64,000 nt of DNA from Rheum nobile (GCA_027886185.1 WOAB01000142.1:3162001-3226000), one strand, 5' to 3'. Shown: positions 44,145-55,482, numbered from the stretch's first letter. The notes: a model not told the origin generated them from the letters alone. Translations and numbers: made by a program.

Positions 44145-45269
44145 TTATAAACCACCTACAGTAAGTTCCTCACCATGGGATTCATGGGATTGAGAGAATT
44201 GCATATGGGCTAGCACCAGCTTAGGGAGATCAACTTGTTCCCCAGACAGAATCTTGTCCATGAGGATGGCATCCGTGATGAGAACTGAGGCTCTGTGCTC
44301 TTGCCTGGGAACCAGATTCCGAATGATCCAGAAGTGCAGTAGCTTGTTTGACAGTGAAAGCCCCTTGGTCAGCAGATTCCTTGGATTGTCGCCATCATAG
44401 AGCATGCTTACTACCTCAGACTTGGTTTTGTACCCTTTTCCCTTTGGCCAAGTCTTCTTTTGATGCAGAATGCCAAAGCCAGACATGTGCTCAATCCCTA
44501 AGGCAGAGGCAATGATGCTTGGGGACAAAGGAAACATGGTTCCCTTCCATTGAACGATGGCATCGTTGCAGGGAGAGTCCGCCTTGGCTGGCACAAAGGT
44601 CATAGATTGGTAGAAGACTCGAACTACTTCATCTGAGACGGAGAAGGGTTCCACCAAGATCTGGTCCCATCCTTGGAACTGAAGCAGGGAGTGGAATTCG
44701 CTGAGGGCGTCGTTGAATTGAGCAGCATCGTCCTTCTCAAGGTGTTGGGTCCAGAACTCCTCACCAATGATGAGGGGCTTCAGAATCTTCCTCTTGATAA
44801 AGGAGAAAGACACTTTCCCCAGGGAGGAGGTGGAGGTTATTACTTTGGTGGACAAAGAAGAGAGGGCTGCTGATTTGAGCTTTTTGGAGGGGGTCGGCTC
44901 TTCTGGGGCAGGGTTGAAGGGAACCAGGGCCTGGGAACTCCGCTTGCGAAGCTTGAGCCTGGTTGCAACTAAGGGAGCATGCTTGGATTTGAGGCTGACA
45001 GGCGAGGGATCGGAGCTGTGAACCTCCAGGATATCCTTGTCTGGAGATGAATCATGGGAACCGCCCTCAGAGACAGTACGAGTAGCTGATTCAGATACAT
45101 GATGGAGTTCCTTTTCCAACTCTTCTATTTGCTTGGGTATGGGGTTTTTTGTGGGTGGGATATCAAGGGATTTGGGGGATAAGGTAGCTTTCTTTTCTCT
45201 GAAGGCTCTGAGGAGAGCAACTTCTTCCTCATCTTGAGCAAGGTGAGGGTTGAGGTCTTTGTTGGCCAT
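44145..45269 (-). CDS. Copia-2 extra 3' ORF, putative plant transposon protein domain (374 aa)
   Basis: An intact 374-codon frame downstream of pol on the same strand. The first ~130 residues are charged and serine-rich. Residues about 160-330 (RVFYQSMTFV, VQWKGTMFPLSPSIIASALGI, LLTKGLSLSNKLLHFWIIRNLV) look like the putative plant transposon protein domain often seen in plant LTR elements. There is no signal peptide or clear membrane span, so the env-like label sometimes used for 3' ORFs in this group is not supported. It ends 24 bp from the LTR break. It stays open although gag-pol is broken. Function unknown. Confidence 0.7.
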   Translation of the reverse strand: MANKDLNPHLAQDEEEVALLRAFREKKATLSPKSLDIPPTKNPIPKQIEELEKELHHVSESATRTVSEGGSHDSSPDKDILEVHSSDPSPVSLKSKHAPLVATRLKLRKRSSQALVPFNPAPEEPTPSKKLKSAALSSLSTKVITSTSSLGKVSFSFIKRKILKPLIIGEEFWTQHLEKDDAAQFNDALSEFHSLLQFQGWDQILVEPFSVSDEVVRVFYQSMTFVPAKADSPCNDAIVQWKGTMFPLSPSIIASALGIEHMSGFGILHQKKTWPKGKGYKTKSEVVSMLYDGDNPRNLLTKGLSLSNKLLHFWIIRNLVPRQEHRASVLITDAILMDKILSGEQVDLPKLVLAHMQFSQSHESHGEELTVGGL

Positions 45270-46095
45270 TTGAGGAGTTTTGTGTTTTGAGAAAAAGGGG
45301 TGAGAAGGGGAAGTAGAGTGCTCGGCTCAATCAAACAGGAGTCCCTAAATAACCCTTGAGCAGCGTTTGGAGCCGTTGAAAATCAAGTCGTTGGGGAGAG
45401 AGATTTATGGGAACTCTGATATTTAGAAACGGCTCTTTTACTTGCAGCTTTTTAGGCTTTGCAACTGTCACAATTTCAAAAAGCAAATGATAAAAAAATG
45501 GCAACAATGCAGGGATGATCAGAGTCTCTGACGCTGTTGATTTGCAATAAATGCCGTCTTGGGAAGAGCGAGTTTCTACTAGCCGTTTGGAGAACTGCAT
45601 TACCTAGTTTCTTTCTGGCGATTTTTTCATTGTGCTAGAGGGACATATGGGAACCTTTGATGTGGGGATTTAAGACATAGAACATGAAAGTACGTTCCCA
45701 TAAAAAAAATCGGGAAAGGCCATTTATCGCATCACACACTAATTTCCAGAGAGGGTTAAGAGATGGATCATAGGAAATTAGATTGTGCAATGAGGCAAGG
45801 GAGGGTCATAGTACACAATCATCATTTCGGCTTGTATTATTGGGTTAGAATATGATCAGATTGTGACATTTGGGCCAACAAAGAAACTTGGACAATGATT
45901 GAGTTAAAATGAAAAATGAACATTCAAGGAGAAGAACTAGAAAAATTTATCAAAGTCTTTTGAGTAACCATTATGGATATGAGGGTCTATTGCAAAAGAG
46001 ATAACACAATGATTCCAAGACAAAAGTAAGCAAAAGGATCTGAACTAGTCAATCAAGGGAACTGTAGAGTAACTTTAAACTAAAGAAACTGCTAG
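45270..46095 (-). other. Copia-2 spacer between pol and the extra ORF
   Basis: About 0.8 kb. An 89-codon minus frame (45331-45600) has no recognised domain. No promoter motif was clear, although the extra ORF would need its own transcript or a spliced one. Confidence 0.5.
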
Positions 46096-46612
46096 TTTGT
46101 AGGAATCATTCTCAGTTCTAATCTAAGGTTCTCGAAGGGAACTCTATTCAAAGCTTTGGTGAATATATCTGCAATCTGATCTTCAGTCCTACAAAATTCC
46201 ATAATGATGTTCCCTTTCTCAACATGATCTTAAGGAAGTGATGTCTTATATCTATATGTTTGGTCCTAGTATGATGCACAAGATTCTTAGAAATGTTTAT
46301 AGCACTAGTATTATCACAAAGAATAGTGAGAGGACCATAAGACATACCCAAATCCACGAGTTGTTGCTTTAGCCATAAGAGTTGGGAGCAACAAGAGGCA
46401 GCTGCAATGTACTCAGATTCTGTGGTGGAGAGGAAGACTGAGATTTGTTTCTTTGAACCCCATGACACAAGACAAGGGCCTAGGAACTGTGCCATTCCAG
46501 AAGTACTCTTCCTATCCACCAAGTATCCAGCATAATCAGCATCAGTGAAACCTATCAGCTCAAAGGGACACTCTTTGGGGTACCAAATGCATAGTGAGTC
46601 AGTTCCCTTGAG
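46096..46612 (-). pseudogene. Copia-2 RNase H
   Basis: After the TAA at 46613-46615 the same frame continues: GFTDADYAGY, then STTESEYIAAASCCSQLLWLK and LCDNTSAINISKN with the acidic residues, and TKHIDIRHHFL. A one-base loss near 46230 shifts the tail (the other frame reads EDQIADIFTKAL). Confidence 0.88.
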
Positions 46613-47791
46613 TTATCGGAATATCCTTTTCACAGCTGCTAAGTGTGTTTCTCTTGGACATGATTGAAACCTAGCACACAAGCAAACAACAAACACAATA
46701 TCTGAACGACTAACTGTTAGATACATGAGAGAACCTATCATACCTCTATAGAGCTTTTCTTCCACAAGAGGACTTGAGCGATCTTTGTCCAAATGGGCGA
46801 TTGTAGAGATAGGAGTGGAGAGAGGCTTGTAAGACTCTATTTTGAACTTTTTCAACAGTCCCCTGACATACTTTTGTTGGTGAATTTGTATGCCATCTTT
46901 CTTTTGGAATATTTGCAATCCGAGGAAGAAGGTGAGTTCCCCTATGAGACTCATTTCAAATTCACTGCTCATCAAGTCTTTGAACTTATCTACAAGGGAC
47001 AAGTTAGTGGAACCAAAAATGATATCATCAACATAAATTTGAACCACTAGGATGTTACCTTCTTCTTCTAGAATGAAGAGAGTCTTGTCAATGATTCCAC
47101 ACCTGTAACCATTGGAGAGTAGGAACTGGGCAAGACGATCATACCAAGCTCTAGGGGCTTGCTTGATACCATACAAGGCTTTGTCTAGGAAATAGACATG
47201 GTCTGGATGATCACTGTCTTCAAAACCGGGTGGTTTCTTGACATAGACTTCCTCTTGAAGAATGCCATTGAGGAAGGCGGTCTTTACATCCATTTGGAAT
47301 AGTTTGAAACCCTTGTGTGATACAAAGACAATCAATAACCTTATTGCTTCAATCCTTGCCACTGGAGCATAGGTTTCATCATAGTCGATTCCTTCTTGTT
47401 GATTGTATCCATGAGCAATAAGCCTTGCTTTGTTCCTAATTACAGCTCTTGAGTCATCGAGCTTATTTCTGAAAACCCATATGGTTCCTATGATATGCTT
47501 ATCTTTAGGGCGGAGAACTAGATGCCATACTTTGTTCCTTTCAAACTGATGAAGTTCTTCTTGCATGGCTTGGATCCAATCTACATCCTTCAGTGCTTCA
47601 CCTATGTTCTTTGGTTCCACAATAGATAAGAAAGCATTGAAAGCATAAAAGGTTAGATCTTCGAACCTGACAGGAGGCTTGATGGTCCTTCTTTCTCTAT
47701 TGGGAGCTAGAGCATTTGATATGGAGGCAGCTTGATTTGAACATTCAGCTTCAACTTCTATGTTGGGATCACCTTCTCTGTTTAAGAACAT
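46613..47791 (-). pseudogene. Copia-2 reverse transcriptase
   Basis: A continuous 392-codon frame with an intact-looking Copia [34 protein letters not shown] with the first aspartate, [14 protein letters not shown] and the YVDD active site at 47024-47035. It is separated from integrase by one in-frame TAA and from RNase H by another. Confidence 0.92.
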
Positions 47792-47857
47792 GTGAGAGGA
47801 TGAATCATTTATGTCTCCACAGGTATTGTCTTCATGTTCATGGTTCCCAGAAATGGA

Positions 47858-48769
47858 TTATTGTTGATTGTCCATGGGAACTGGTGAAGGAATTTGTGCA
47901 GCTGGGTAGGAACTGGGAGGTGTGATGTCTTCATCTGGATCTTCTTGAGGTGGCTTGGGAAATTGATCTTCAAAGGGGCTGGTGGTGTTCTGCATATTTC
48001 TACCAAGTGATTTCTCATTAAAAATAACATGAGCACTTTCTTCTACCTTTTTAGTCATTTTGTTGAAGACCTTGTATGCTTTGCTGCTTGAGGCATATCC
48101 AATGAAGATCCCTTCATCACTCCTTGGGTCGAATTTGCCAAGATTATATTTCCCATTGTTATGCACAAAGCATTTGCATCCGAACACCCTAAGATGTGAA
48201 ATGTTGAGAACTCTTCCTCTTAGAAGTTCATAGGGTGTCTTCTCTGTGATTGGGCGAAGCATAGCTCGATTGATGATGTAGCAGGCTGTATTGATTGCCT
48301 CAGCCCAGAATGATTGAGGGAGTCCACTTGAGATGAGCATAGTTCGAGCCATGTCTTCTAAGGTTCTATTCTTTCTTTCCACTACTCCATTTTGTTGATG
48401 AGTGTATGGTGCAGAGAAGTTGTGATCAATGCCATGCTCACTGCAAAAGGTTAGAAATTCTCCATTTTCGAACTCAGTACCATGGTCATAACGAATAGAA
48501 TTGATGGAACAATCGAGAGATTTTTCTAACATGGGAACCAGATCCTTAAATCGTCCAATGCCTTCACTTTTAGATTTTATGAATATTGTCCAAGTAAAAC
48601 GAGAGAAGTCATCGATGAGAACAAAGATATACATGTTTCCTCCTAGGCTTTGAACTTTCATGGGTCCACAAAGGTCCATGTGAATGAGTTCAAGGGGCCT
48701 TGAGAAACTTACCATATTTTTGGATTTAAAGGAACTCCGAGCTTGTTTCCCTCTTACAAGTCTGAGCAT
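47858..48769 (-). pseudogene. Copia-2 integrase
   Basis: The core shows HMDLCGPM and LIDDFSRFTW, then YDHGTEFENGEF, and NGVVERKNRTLEDMARTML with the glutamate, so the catalytic D,D,E positions look kept. The C-terminal part has VFGCKCFVHN and EGIFIGYASSSKAYKVFN. A frameshift at about 48757 separates it from the protease part. Confidence 0.92.
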
Positions 48770-49293
48770 AGTTCCTCAGATATGCCACTTATCTTTGGGA
48801 GGCCTCTGACTAGCTCCTTTGAGTGTAGCTTTTGGATTAATTTGGTACTTGCATGACCAAGACGTTGATGCCACAAGTTCGTTTGATCATTCACAGTTGA
48901 GAGACAGAGTTTCTCCTTGGGAACGAAGGAAGGGTCAACAACATACACATTGTTGAACCTTTTACCTTTTAAGATGATTTGTCCCGAGGAGTTAAGGACA
49001 GTGCATTCATTTGATTTGAATCTAACTTCGTTGTCTCCTTGATCACACAACTGTGACACACTAATTAGATCAAAACCAAGATTATCAACAAGGTGAACTT
49101 TGTTTACCTTAATGTGGTCATTGAGATTCACAGTTCCTATCCCACAAATTTTCCCTTTGCTTTTGTCTCCAAAGGAGATGTTCCCTCCTTGGAGGGGTTG
49201 AAGAGAGGTCATTTGATTTCTTCTTCCGATCATATGGCACGAGCAACCACTGTCAATATACCATAGTTGAGGTTGCCTCTCTTCTTTCTGCAC
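48754..49293 (-). pseudogene. Copia-2 protease and GAG-pre-integrase
   Basis: LWYIDSGCSCHM holds the aspartic protease D-S-G (49246-49254). FDLISVSQLCDQG follows, and NLWHQRLGHASTKLIQKL starts the GAG-pre-integrase zinc region. The frame is shared with gag, so the polyprotein was continuous before the breaks. Confidence 0.9.
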
Positions 49294-49302
49294 ACAAGGA
49301 AA

Positions 49303-49779
49303 CTAAGATTTCTGAACCCAGTGAAGCTTGGCTTTACTGGGGGGATTAACATGTGATTTATTATTGCGAGTCTGTGAATGACAAGAGAACTGGTTCCTTT
49401 CATGGTAGTATGCACTTTTCTCATTATCATAGTTCCTTTTCTTAGGACACTCAGTGTTGTAATGACCATTCTTACCACAATAGAAACACAGACGATTGTA
49501 CACAACATGACTATATTTTCCCTTTCCTAGCCTAAAAGTTTTTTCAATTTTTCTTTTATTGAAATCAACATTATTTCTAACCTTACCATGAGCCATGTCC
49601 ACGTACCTTTTGTGAGCAAAGGAGTTAGTGAACCACTTGTCTTTAGGAGATACTTTCTCCTTTCCCTTAGGTTCCCTTTCAAAGGCCTTAGGGTCCCTCT
49701 TTGGACTTTTAGAATTTTCTACGAGAAGCTTGGCAACCTCAGCCTTGTTCTCAAGAACCATGATCTTCTCTAATAGGAA
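49303..49779 (-). pseudogene. Copia-2 gag C-terminal segment with CCHC knuckle
   Basis: Same frame as upstream gag, separated by the TAG at 49780-49782. CFYCGKNGHYNTECP is a canonical C-x2-C-x4-H-x4-C zinc knuckle. It ends at TAG 49303-49305. Confidence 0.85.
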
Positions 49780-51372
49780 CTAATTCCTATCTCGAGAAGT
49801 CGCAAGAGAAGTACTGAGGTTCTCATTCATCTCAACAAGTTCACGTCTAACCTTTTCATTTTCAGCATCATCATTGATCTTGTTGTTAATGTATCCAACT
49901 CCATGGCGTTGTTTCAAAAAGACAGTTTGATTTACTATTTTTTCTTTTATAGAACCAGTGAGATCATCTAACCTATCAATTATAGATTGAAGCAAGACAT
50001 TTCCAAATAGGTTATCATGCATAGGAACTGTAACATATTCTATCTTAGATTTACTACAAGATTGGCAAATTTTAAGGGAACTAGCATGCATATTACTAAC
50101 TTCCATGAGTTTGGATTTGGTTTCGGCAAGATCTTTCTCAGTTTCTTCAAGTTTCTTACTCCACACAGAGTTCTCAACAGTTAAACAAGCAATCTCATCT
50201 TCACAATCATCAAGTTTTTGTTGAAGAGCACTAGTTTCCTTCCCTAGATTTTTTATGATCTTTAAAAGTTGTTTCTTGTCACAATCAACTAGAGTTTTTA
50301 AGAAGTCATTAGAAGTTACCTCAAGGTCTTCTGAGTCACTTGGATCTCCTTTTTCCATGAGGCATCTTCCTCCAGAGAATCCACTCAGATCTAGTTCCTC
50401 ATCTGAGTCTTCTTCCCATGAGACCACAAGAGCCTTTTTCCTTTGAGGTCTTTCATCTTCTTTGGAGTCTTCTTTGTTGGGACAGTTCTTAGCGTAGTAT
50501 CCCTTTTCCTTGCACTCATAGCAAGAGACATCTTTGAGATCTCTCCTTGGTCCAGTGTGAGAGGAACTGCCCTTTTGGAACTTTCCCTTCACAAATAATT
50601 TTTTAATGTTCTTTGTGAAGAGAGCTGTAAGTTCATCCTTCTCATCTTTTAAGTCTGAGTTCTCCTGTTCCATTTCAAGCCTTGAGAAGGCTTTGGAGAT
50701 TTTGAGGGCAATTTCTTTCTCCAGTTTCTTGTCAGCATTGCTTTTGGTGTGTTCTTCTTCTTCAACTTCCAGTTTCCCTATGATTTGAGTCAAGGGAAGA
50801 GATTGGATACCTGGGGTGTTCTTCATGATTCCCTTAATGAGGGTGAACTTAGAGTTAAGTCCATTGATGACCACCAGTGATTTGGAGACTTCATCAAGGA
50901 TGACCTCAACATCTATTAGCTTTCCAATGAGCATGTTGAAGCGTGAGTAATACTCAGAAATGGTTTCAGTTTCCATCATTTTGAATGTGTGGTATTCTCC
51001 TTCTAAAGCAAACTTCCTGCTTTGCTTTAGTTCCTCACTTCCTTCATGCATATCCTTGAGTGCTTGCCACATCTCTTTCGCTGTCTTGATTTTTATCACT
51101 TTGTCCATATCTTCTCTATTCGGTCCATTGAGAATGAACTGTCTAGCCTTGGCATTCTTTTCCATGATGACATAATGCTCAGGTTTCCATTCTTCATCGT
51201 TTTGATTGAGATTGACATAGCCATCTCCATTCTCGACTACCCTCCAGCATTGGTAGTCATTGGTCTTTATGTGTCTCTCCATGCACTTGGCCCACCATGT
51301 TTCCTCTCCCTTCTTTCGGAGATGTGGTTTGTTGGTGGAGATTCTGAGCTCAAACTTGTTTGACTGAGACAT
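49780..51372 (-). pseudogene. Copia-2 gag (530 codons)
   Basis: The ATG at 51370-51372 lies 41 bp from the primer-binding site. The capsid segment shows TAKEMWQALKDMHEG and ISEYYSRFNMLIGKL. A first knuckle, CYECKEKGYYAKNCP, has tyrosine in place of histidine. Then comes a long coiled-coil-like segment (about residues 370-430). It stops at TAG 49780-49782, while the same frame goes on with a second knuckle. Confidence 0.87.
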
Positions 51373-51413
51373 CTTAGATCTGCAAACTTAAACAAAGATC
51401 TAGAGCTTTTCCT

Positions 51414-51425
51414 GCTCTGATACCA
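51414..51425 (-). other. Copia-2 primer-binding site
   Basis: The minus strand reads TGGTATCAGAGC, a perfect match to the initiator-Met-tRNA site, two bases inside the 5' LTR end. Confidence 0.92.
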
Positions 51426-51427
51426 AT

Positions 51428-52540
51428 TATAGGATCGTGATTGTTAGATTAAGAACAAGGGAATTGAGAATACAGATTACAATTCCCTTCGCAGCGGAAA
51501 TAAACAATCAAATATAAATGAACAAGTTCCTTATAGTGGAAACCTTCGATTTCCAACTAGCAATCTAGGATAAAAATCACTACCTTTCTTTCGAAAGGAT
51601 TTCAAGGTCTACTTCTTGATTTCTTATCACTTCGGTTACAGGTTACTCTAGGAACAAACACACCGTTTCTTTGTCTTACACACAGTTAGACAATCCTAGA
51701 TAAATTTAACAGAAAGTATAATCAATCCAAGAAGCAGTCCTAAGCACTAAGGAACTAACTCACTTACAGTCACAGAAACTAGCACACAGCTCTCGGGTTC
51801 CTTGACTGGTTCCTCTTGATCTTGGTTTGAGTTGATGATCTTGTTGAGAGTTCACACTTTGATGTTTGCTATGAAGTGTGATTCTTGTTGTAGTGCTTGA
51901 AGATAGCACTAGAGCTTATCTTCCTTATATAGTGTATTCTCGAGGTTGAGTCTTCTCTTGGTTCCCACAGAGCAAGCTTGACCTAGGTTGTGTGATGATC
52001 CTTAATTCACGCTGACTTAAACATGTACCAATAACTTAGGCAACTCAGAATCCACATTGGTTGGTCAAAGGCTTAAGACGAATCTGTCATGTCGTTGTCA
52101 AACGCCTTTTGTCCGAGGTTCAGCAACCTAGACACTTTGGAACTTTCCTCTGGATGGTGACAGCCTTTTTGACATGTCGCTTTCACCAACCTTTGTCCGA
52201 GGTTCAGCAACCCAGACAGCTTCAGAGCTTTCTTTGGATGGTGGCAGACTTTAGAAGCTCTTCTCATGTCACTTTCACCATCTTTTGTCCGAGGTTCAGT
52301 GTTCCCAGCTTTATCGGGAAAAGCAAAGTCACGTGTTGCACTTCTGGGTTCCTTTGGCTTGCTTGTTTGGTTTATTTGTCTTGTTTGGCTTCCATGGTTT
52401 CAATGACTGTCTTGTGGTTCCTTTAAACACATCTTTGAGATAAAACATTAGTATCAAAGTATTTGTCATCTTCAAAAGTAGAGAAACTGAGGAAATGAAC
52501 TCTCATAGGAACTGAGGTTCCTGAGTTCCGTTTCCTAACA
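51428..52540 (-). repeat. Copia-2 5' LTR (1113 bp)
   Basis: On the minus strand it starts TGTTAGGAAACGG and ends CCTATA, where the other LTR has CCTACA. The CAAAG duplication follows at 52541-52545. Confidence 0.93.
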
Positions 52541-52545
52541 CAAAG

Positions 52546-54262
52546 CAATCTCTCACCCACTAATCAATGCAATCTTCATAATATTTCTCCTTCACTATCT
52601 GATCATACATACCCAACAACAAATCGAAGCACTTGTCCGATACTTTGTAGAATAACCTTGCAAACGCCATTGTTACTTCTGGCATAACGTTTTCATCAAA
52701 AAAGCGTTGGTCGTGTTGTCCTTGACATCTCCATGCTCGCCCTCACCTACTCAATTTGAATTGTGACCACATGGTGGATCCTCACATACACTCTATTAAA
52801 GCCACCTCTACTAGAATGCAAAATGTCCTTCAACACCTTATGCATACCCTCAACCCTATCAAAACAGGTAAAAGGACTCGTGTTATAACACTTTAATGAG
52901 ACCCAATATTAATAATCAACTAAACATTGATCAATGGATACTTGTTTGAAGTCCGCGTGAAGAAGTGAAGATGACGATCCGTCCATGCTCTTACTATGTT
53001 TTCCTTGTATGGAATGAGCCACTCCCTCTCAACGTACCCAACGAGGCCATTATGCCACGATTTCCTCAATTTGTCCAGCCTATCTTCGTAGCTTTCTTCA
53101 GTGGTTGAACACCAAAGTCCACAACATTGGTCCGCAAAGTTCTTCACTTTCTCACTGTTTTTCAGGATTGGGGAAACATATACCTCGATATTGTGTTTAA
53201 TATGCACCCAACACAAAAGGTGTTGCACTTTCCCTTCGAAGACTATATGAATTGCTTTGATGAGGGACTTTTCTCGAGAAGTCATTATAATTACATGCAT
53301 TACTCTCAACTCTTCAAACAATTGCCGAAGATGTTTCATGATGAACCTGTAATGCATAACCTTTTCCCCTCGGGTAAATGCATAGGCAATGTTGAATGTC
53401 TTGTGAGTGCAAGTAAAACCAACAATTTCCACCAATGGCATATCATACTTGTACAAAAGATAAAATATTATTCGTTAAAATTTAAAGAACCAAAATTAAT
53501 TACATAGATAAATCTACTATTATATTAAAATGTAATGCATACCTATTTGTCTTGTAGGTGGCGTCGATAACTACCACATGTGGGAACATCTTCAACAGGT
53601 GTTGTGAGTCCGAATGAGCAAAAAATAGGATATCCACCTCACTCGTTGACTTTTTCCTCAAAGGACGAACTACGTAGTTATCTTCTTTCAAAAAAATTAG
53701 CGTCCATTGGATAACCGTCAATTCCCCACGATCCTCGTACTGGATCTTTTACAAATAGTTCGCAACCTGCTTCATGGATGTTACATTGTCGGGAAAGAAA
53801 GTCCTCAAATACGCAACAATACCTTTCGGCCCCATGAAATGTTCGCCCAAGCTCTTAACCACGAGCTGCTCATCGGGGGTCATTCTACCCATGTATGCAT
53901 GCCCAATGAAGCTAGTCGGAAGCGCATGGTTGTGGCGACCTTCTATCACATCCAAGATCCATTTATGAGTAGTCGACCCTGGCTTTTTCTTCAACCGAAC
54001 CCCATACAACTCAAATTTGCATCCGCACTTCTTCGATCTGGTTTTACGAATAATCTCAACTCTCTTTTACGGATCTTCTTCATTAACTTTTGGCCTTCCC
54101 GATCTATATTTACTGTACTACTCACAAGTCAAACTAATCATTCTCTCATTTGAGTTACGAGTGACCAGAACAATCATCAAATCTTTTGCCTTCTGCCTAG
54201 CCCAATCAGCCAATTCATTGCGACTATCCCACATTAGGCTAGTATGAAATACACCTCCATAG
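52546..54262 (-). pseudogene. MULE transposase: FAR1-type DNA-binding and DDE domains
   Basis: Reading leftward: FAR1-like start (SRNELADWARQKAKDL), zinc-binding KKCGCKFELYG ... GRHNHALP, then GHAYMGRMTPDEQ. The MULE catalytic domain begins LKMFPHVVVIDATYKTNRY with the first aspartate. The second aspartate is missing: the usual TDR reads TSR in IIMTSREKSL. CWVHIKHNIE is the conserved C...H helix. An 86-bp GT/AG intron at 52856-52941 joins TSN to KVEGMHKVLK. Stops near 54136, 54078, 53746 and in the last exon break it. It would continue across Copia-2 at 43036. Confidence 0.85.
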
Positions 54263-54903
54263 TCTCTCCCATATACATGTTTGCATAATCACGGATGATT
54301 TAGAAAATATCGATTTTAATTTCTAAAGGCCACATATCCTACTTTAATTTTTTTTTCTTACACCTACAATATATTCAATAATACGTACTAGTATAGGCAT
54401 CTATGAGTATATGTAACGTAAATATTAATATTTAACGAATAATTATTTATTAAGGTTACAAATTAATCCATATCTACACTACAAAATTAACTACGTACAA
54501 AATTTTAACAATAACTATAACAAAACTTATCATTTCAACCAAAATTATTTCAACACTAACCACAAAATATTTTCTTCTTACATCTACAATAGATTCAACC
54601 ATGAAGTTGTATTCATATCTAATTGTTCATACCTAATTATACATTACTAAGGTTACGAAACTAATTACGTACGAAATTTATACATATAACTACGTCCTAA
54701 AATTTTATGATATAACTACGACCTAATTATGCATTACTAAGGCTACGAAACTAACTACGTACGAAATTTATACATATAACTACGACCTAAAATTTTATGA
54801 TATAACTACGACCTAATTATGCATTACTAAGGTTACGAAACTAACTACGTACGAAATTTATACATATAACTACGACATAAAATTTTAGGGTTTATAAATT
54901 ATT
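54263..54903 (-). other. Probable transposase intron with 90-bp tandem repeats
   Basis: AT-rich. A 90-bp unit starting CATTACTAAGG repeats at 54642, 54732 and 54822 (2.8 copies, to about 54893). GTTAGTGTTG near 54918 could be the donor. No coding. Confidence 0.55.
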
Positions 54904-55100
54904 TCAACACTAACCACGAAATTGTCGCTCGAGTTCACATCGTCATCTTCTCCGCTCGAGTCACAATCGTCATCGTCTCCGCTCGAGTCGCAATCGTCAT
55001 CGTCTCCGCTCGAGTGCCCATCGTCCTCTTCTCCGCTAGCTTTCCAATCCTCATCGTCTCCGCTCAAGTGCTAATCATCATCTAAACTAGTATGAGACAT
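54904..55100 (-). pseudogene. Acidic N-terminus of the MULE transposase
   Basis: ATG at 55098-55100 opens MSHTSLDDD, followed at once by TAG, then the same frame continues as an acidic repeat, DSSGDDDDC, encoded by a 27-bp tandem unit with about five copies at 54935-55075. Position and strand fit the first exon of the transposase. Confidence 0.6.
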
Positions 55101-55384
55101 TTTTGATAAGGGTGTTTTGGATATGGAGTTGAATTCATATAGTTATAGGGTGAGACTTAGCCGTTAGAAAATCTGCCCGTTAGGCACGCCAAAATCTAGC
55201 GCATCCAACGATCGTCTTTTCAAACGGCTAAATACCACACGCCAAAATCTGGCGTGCAAGTGCGCGCCAAGATGAGGCGCGCCATGCGCCAGAAGAAAGC
55301 TTAGCATTTATATGTGTCTTCTTCTGACGCGTGAGCTTTATGCCCCTTTTAAGCCTTTCTTACTGTTTTGCCCCCTACACGCCA

Positions 55385-55473
55385 AAATTTAACACGCCAG
55401 ACCTGCACGCCAAAATTGAGTGCACCAAACCGCGTGCAAAAAGTTCGAAATTCGCGTGTATATAACGTCCTCG
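55385..55473. repeat. Right terminal inverted repeat of the MULE
   Basis: Reverse complement GAGGACGTTATATACACGC matches the left tip imperfectly. CACGCCAAAATTT-type subterminal copies extend inward to about 55150. TATTAAAAG follows at 55474-55482. Confidence 0.75.
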
Positions 55474-55482
55474 TATTAAAAG

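Larger units (their letters stand above)
43037..52540 (-). mobile_element. Copia-2: 9.5-kb Ty1/Copia element nested in the MULE transposase
   Basis: LTRs of about 1.1 kb, target duplication CAAAG at 43032-43036 and 52541-52545, and full Copia order gag, protease, integrase, RT, RNase H on the minus strand. A further ORF lies after pol. The long gag with coiled coil, large size and extra 3' ORF recall the SIRE/Maximus group. Six breaks lie in gag-pol: TAG 49780-49782, TAG 49303-49305, frameshift about 48757, TAA 47858-47860, TAA 46613-46615 and frameshift about 46230. Removing it rejoins the transposase codons at CF-GLPC. Confidence 0.95.
35310..55473. mobile_element. Large two-gene Mutator-like element (PMD plus transposase-OTU)
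   Basis: The perfect 9-bp duplication TATTAAAAG at 35301-35309 and 55474-55482 is the MULE size. The ends share a degraded inverted repeat of about 90 bp with the core TATATACACGC and many GGCGTG / CACGCC subterminal motifs. Inside are a PMD gene reading right and a FAR1-type MULE transposase with an OTU domain reading left. They meet at an inverted-repeat-rich region. A 9.5-kb Copia element sits in the transposase. The element alone is about 10.7 kb. Both genes are broken, so mobility today would need help in trans. Confidence 0.87.

Noticed and set aside
44145..45269. Envelope gene of Copia-2
   Set aside because: No signal peptide or transmembrane segment is visible and the motifs fit the putative plant transposon protein domain better.
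53707..54153. 148-codon plus-strand frame
   Set aside because: Antisense shadow of the transposase DNA-binding region, which has clear family motifs on the minus strand.
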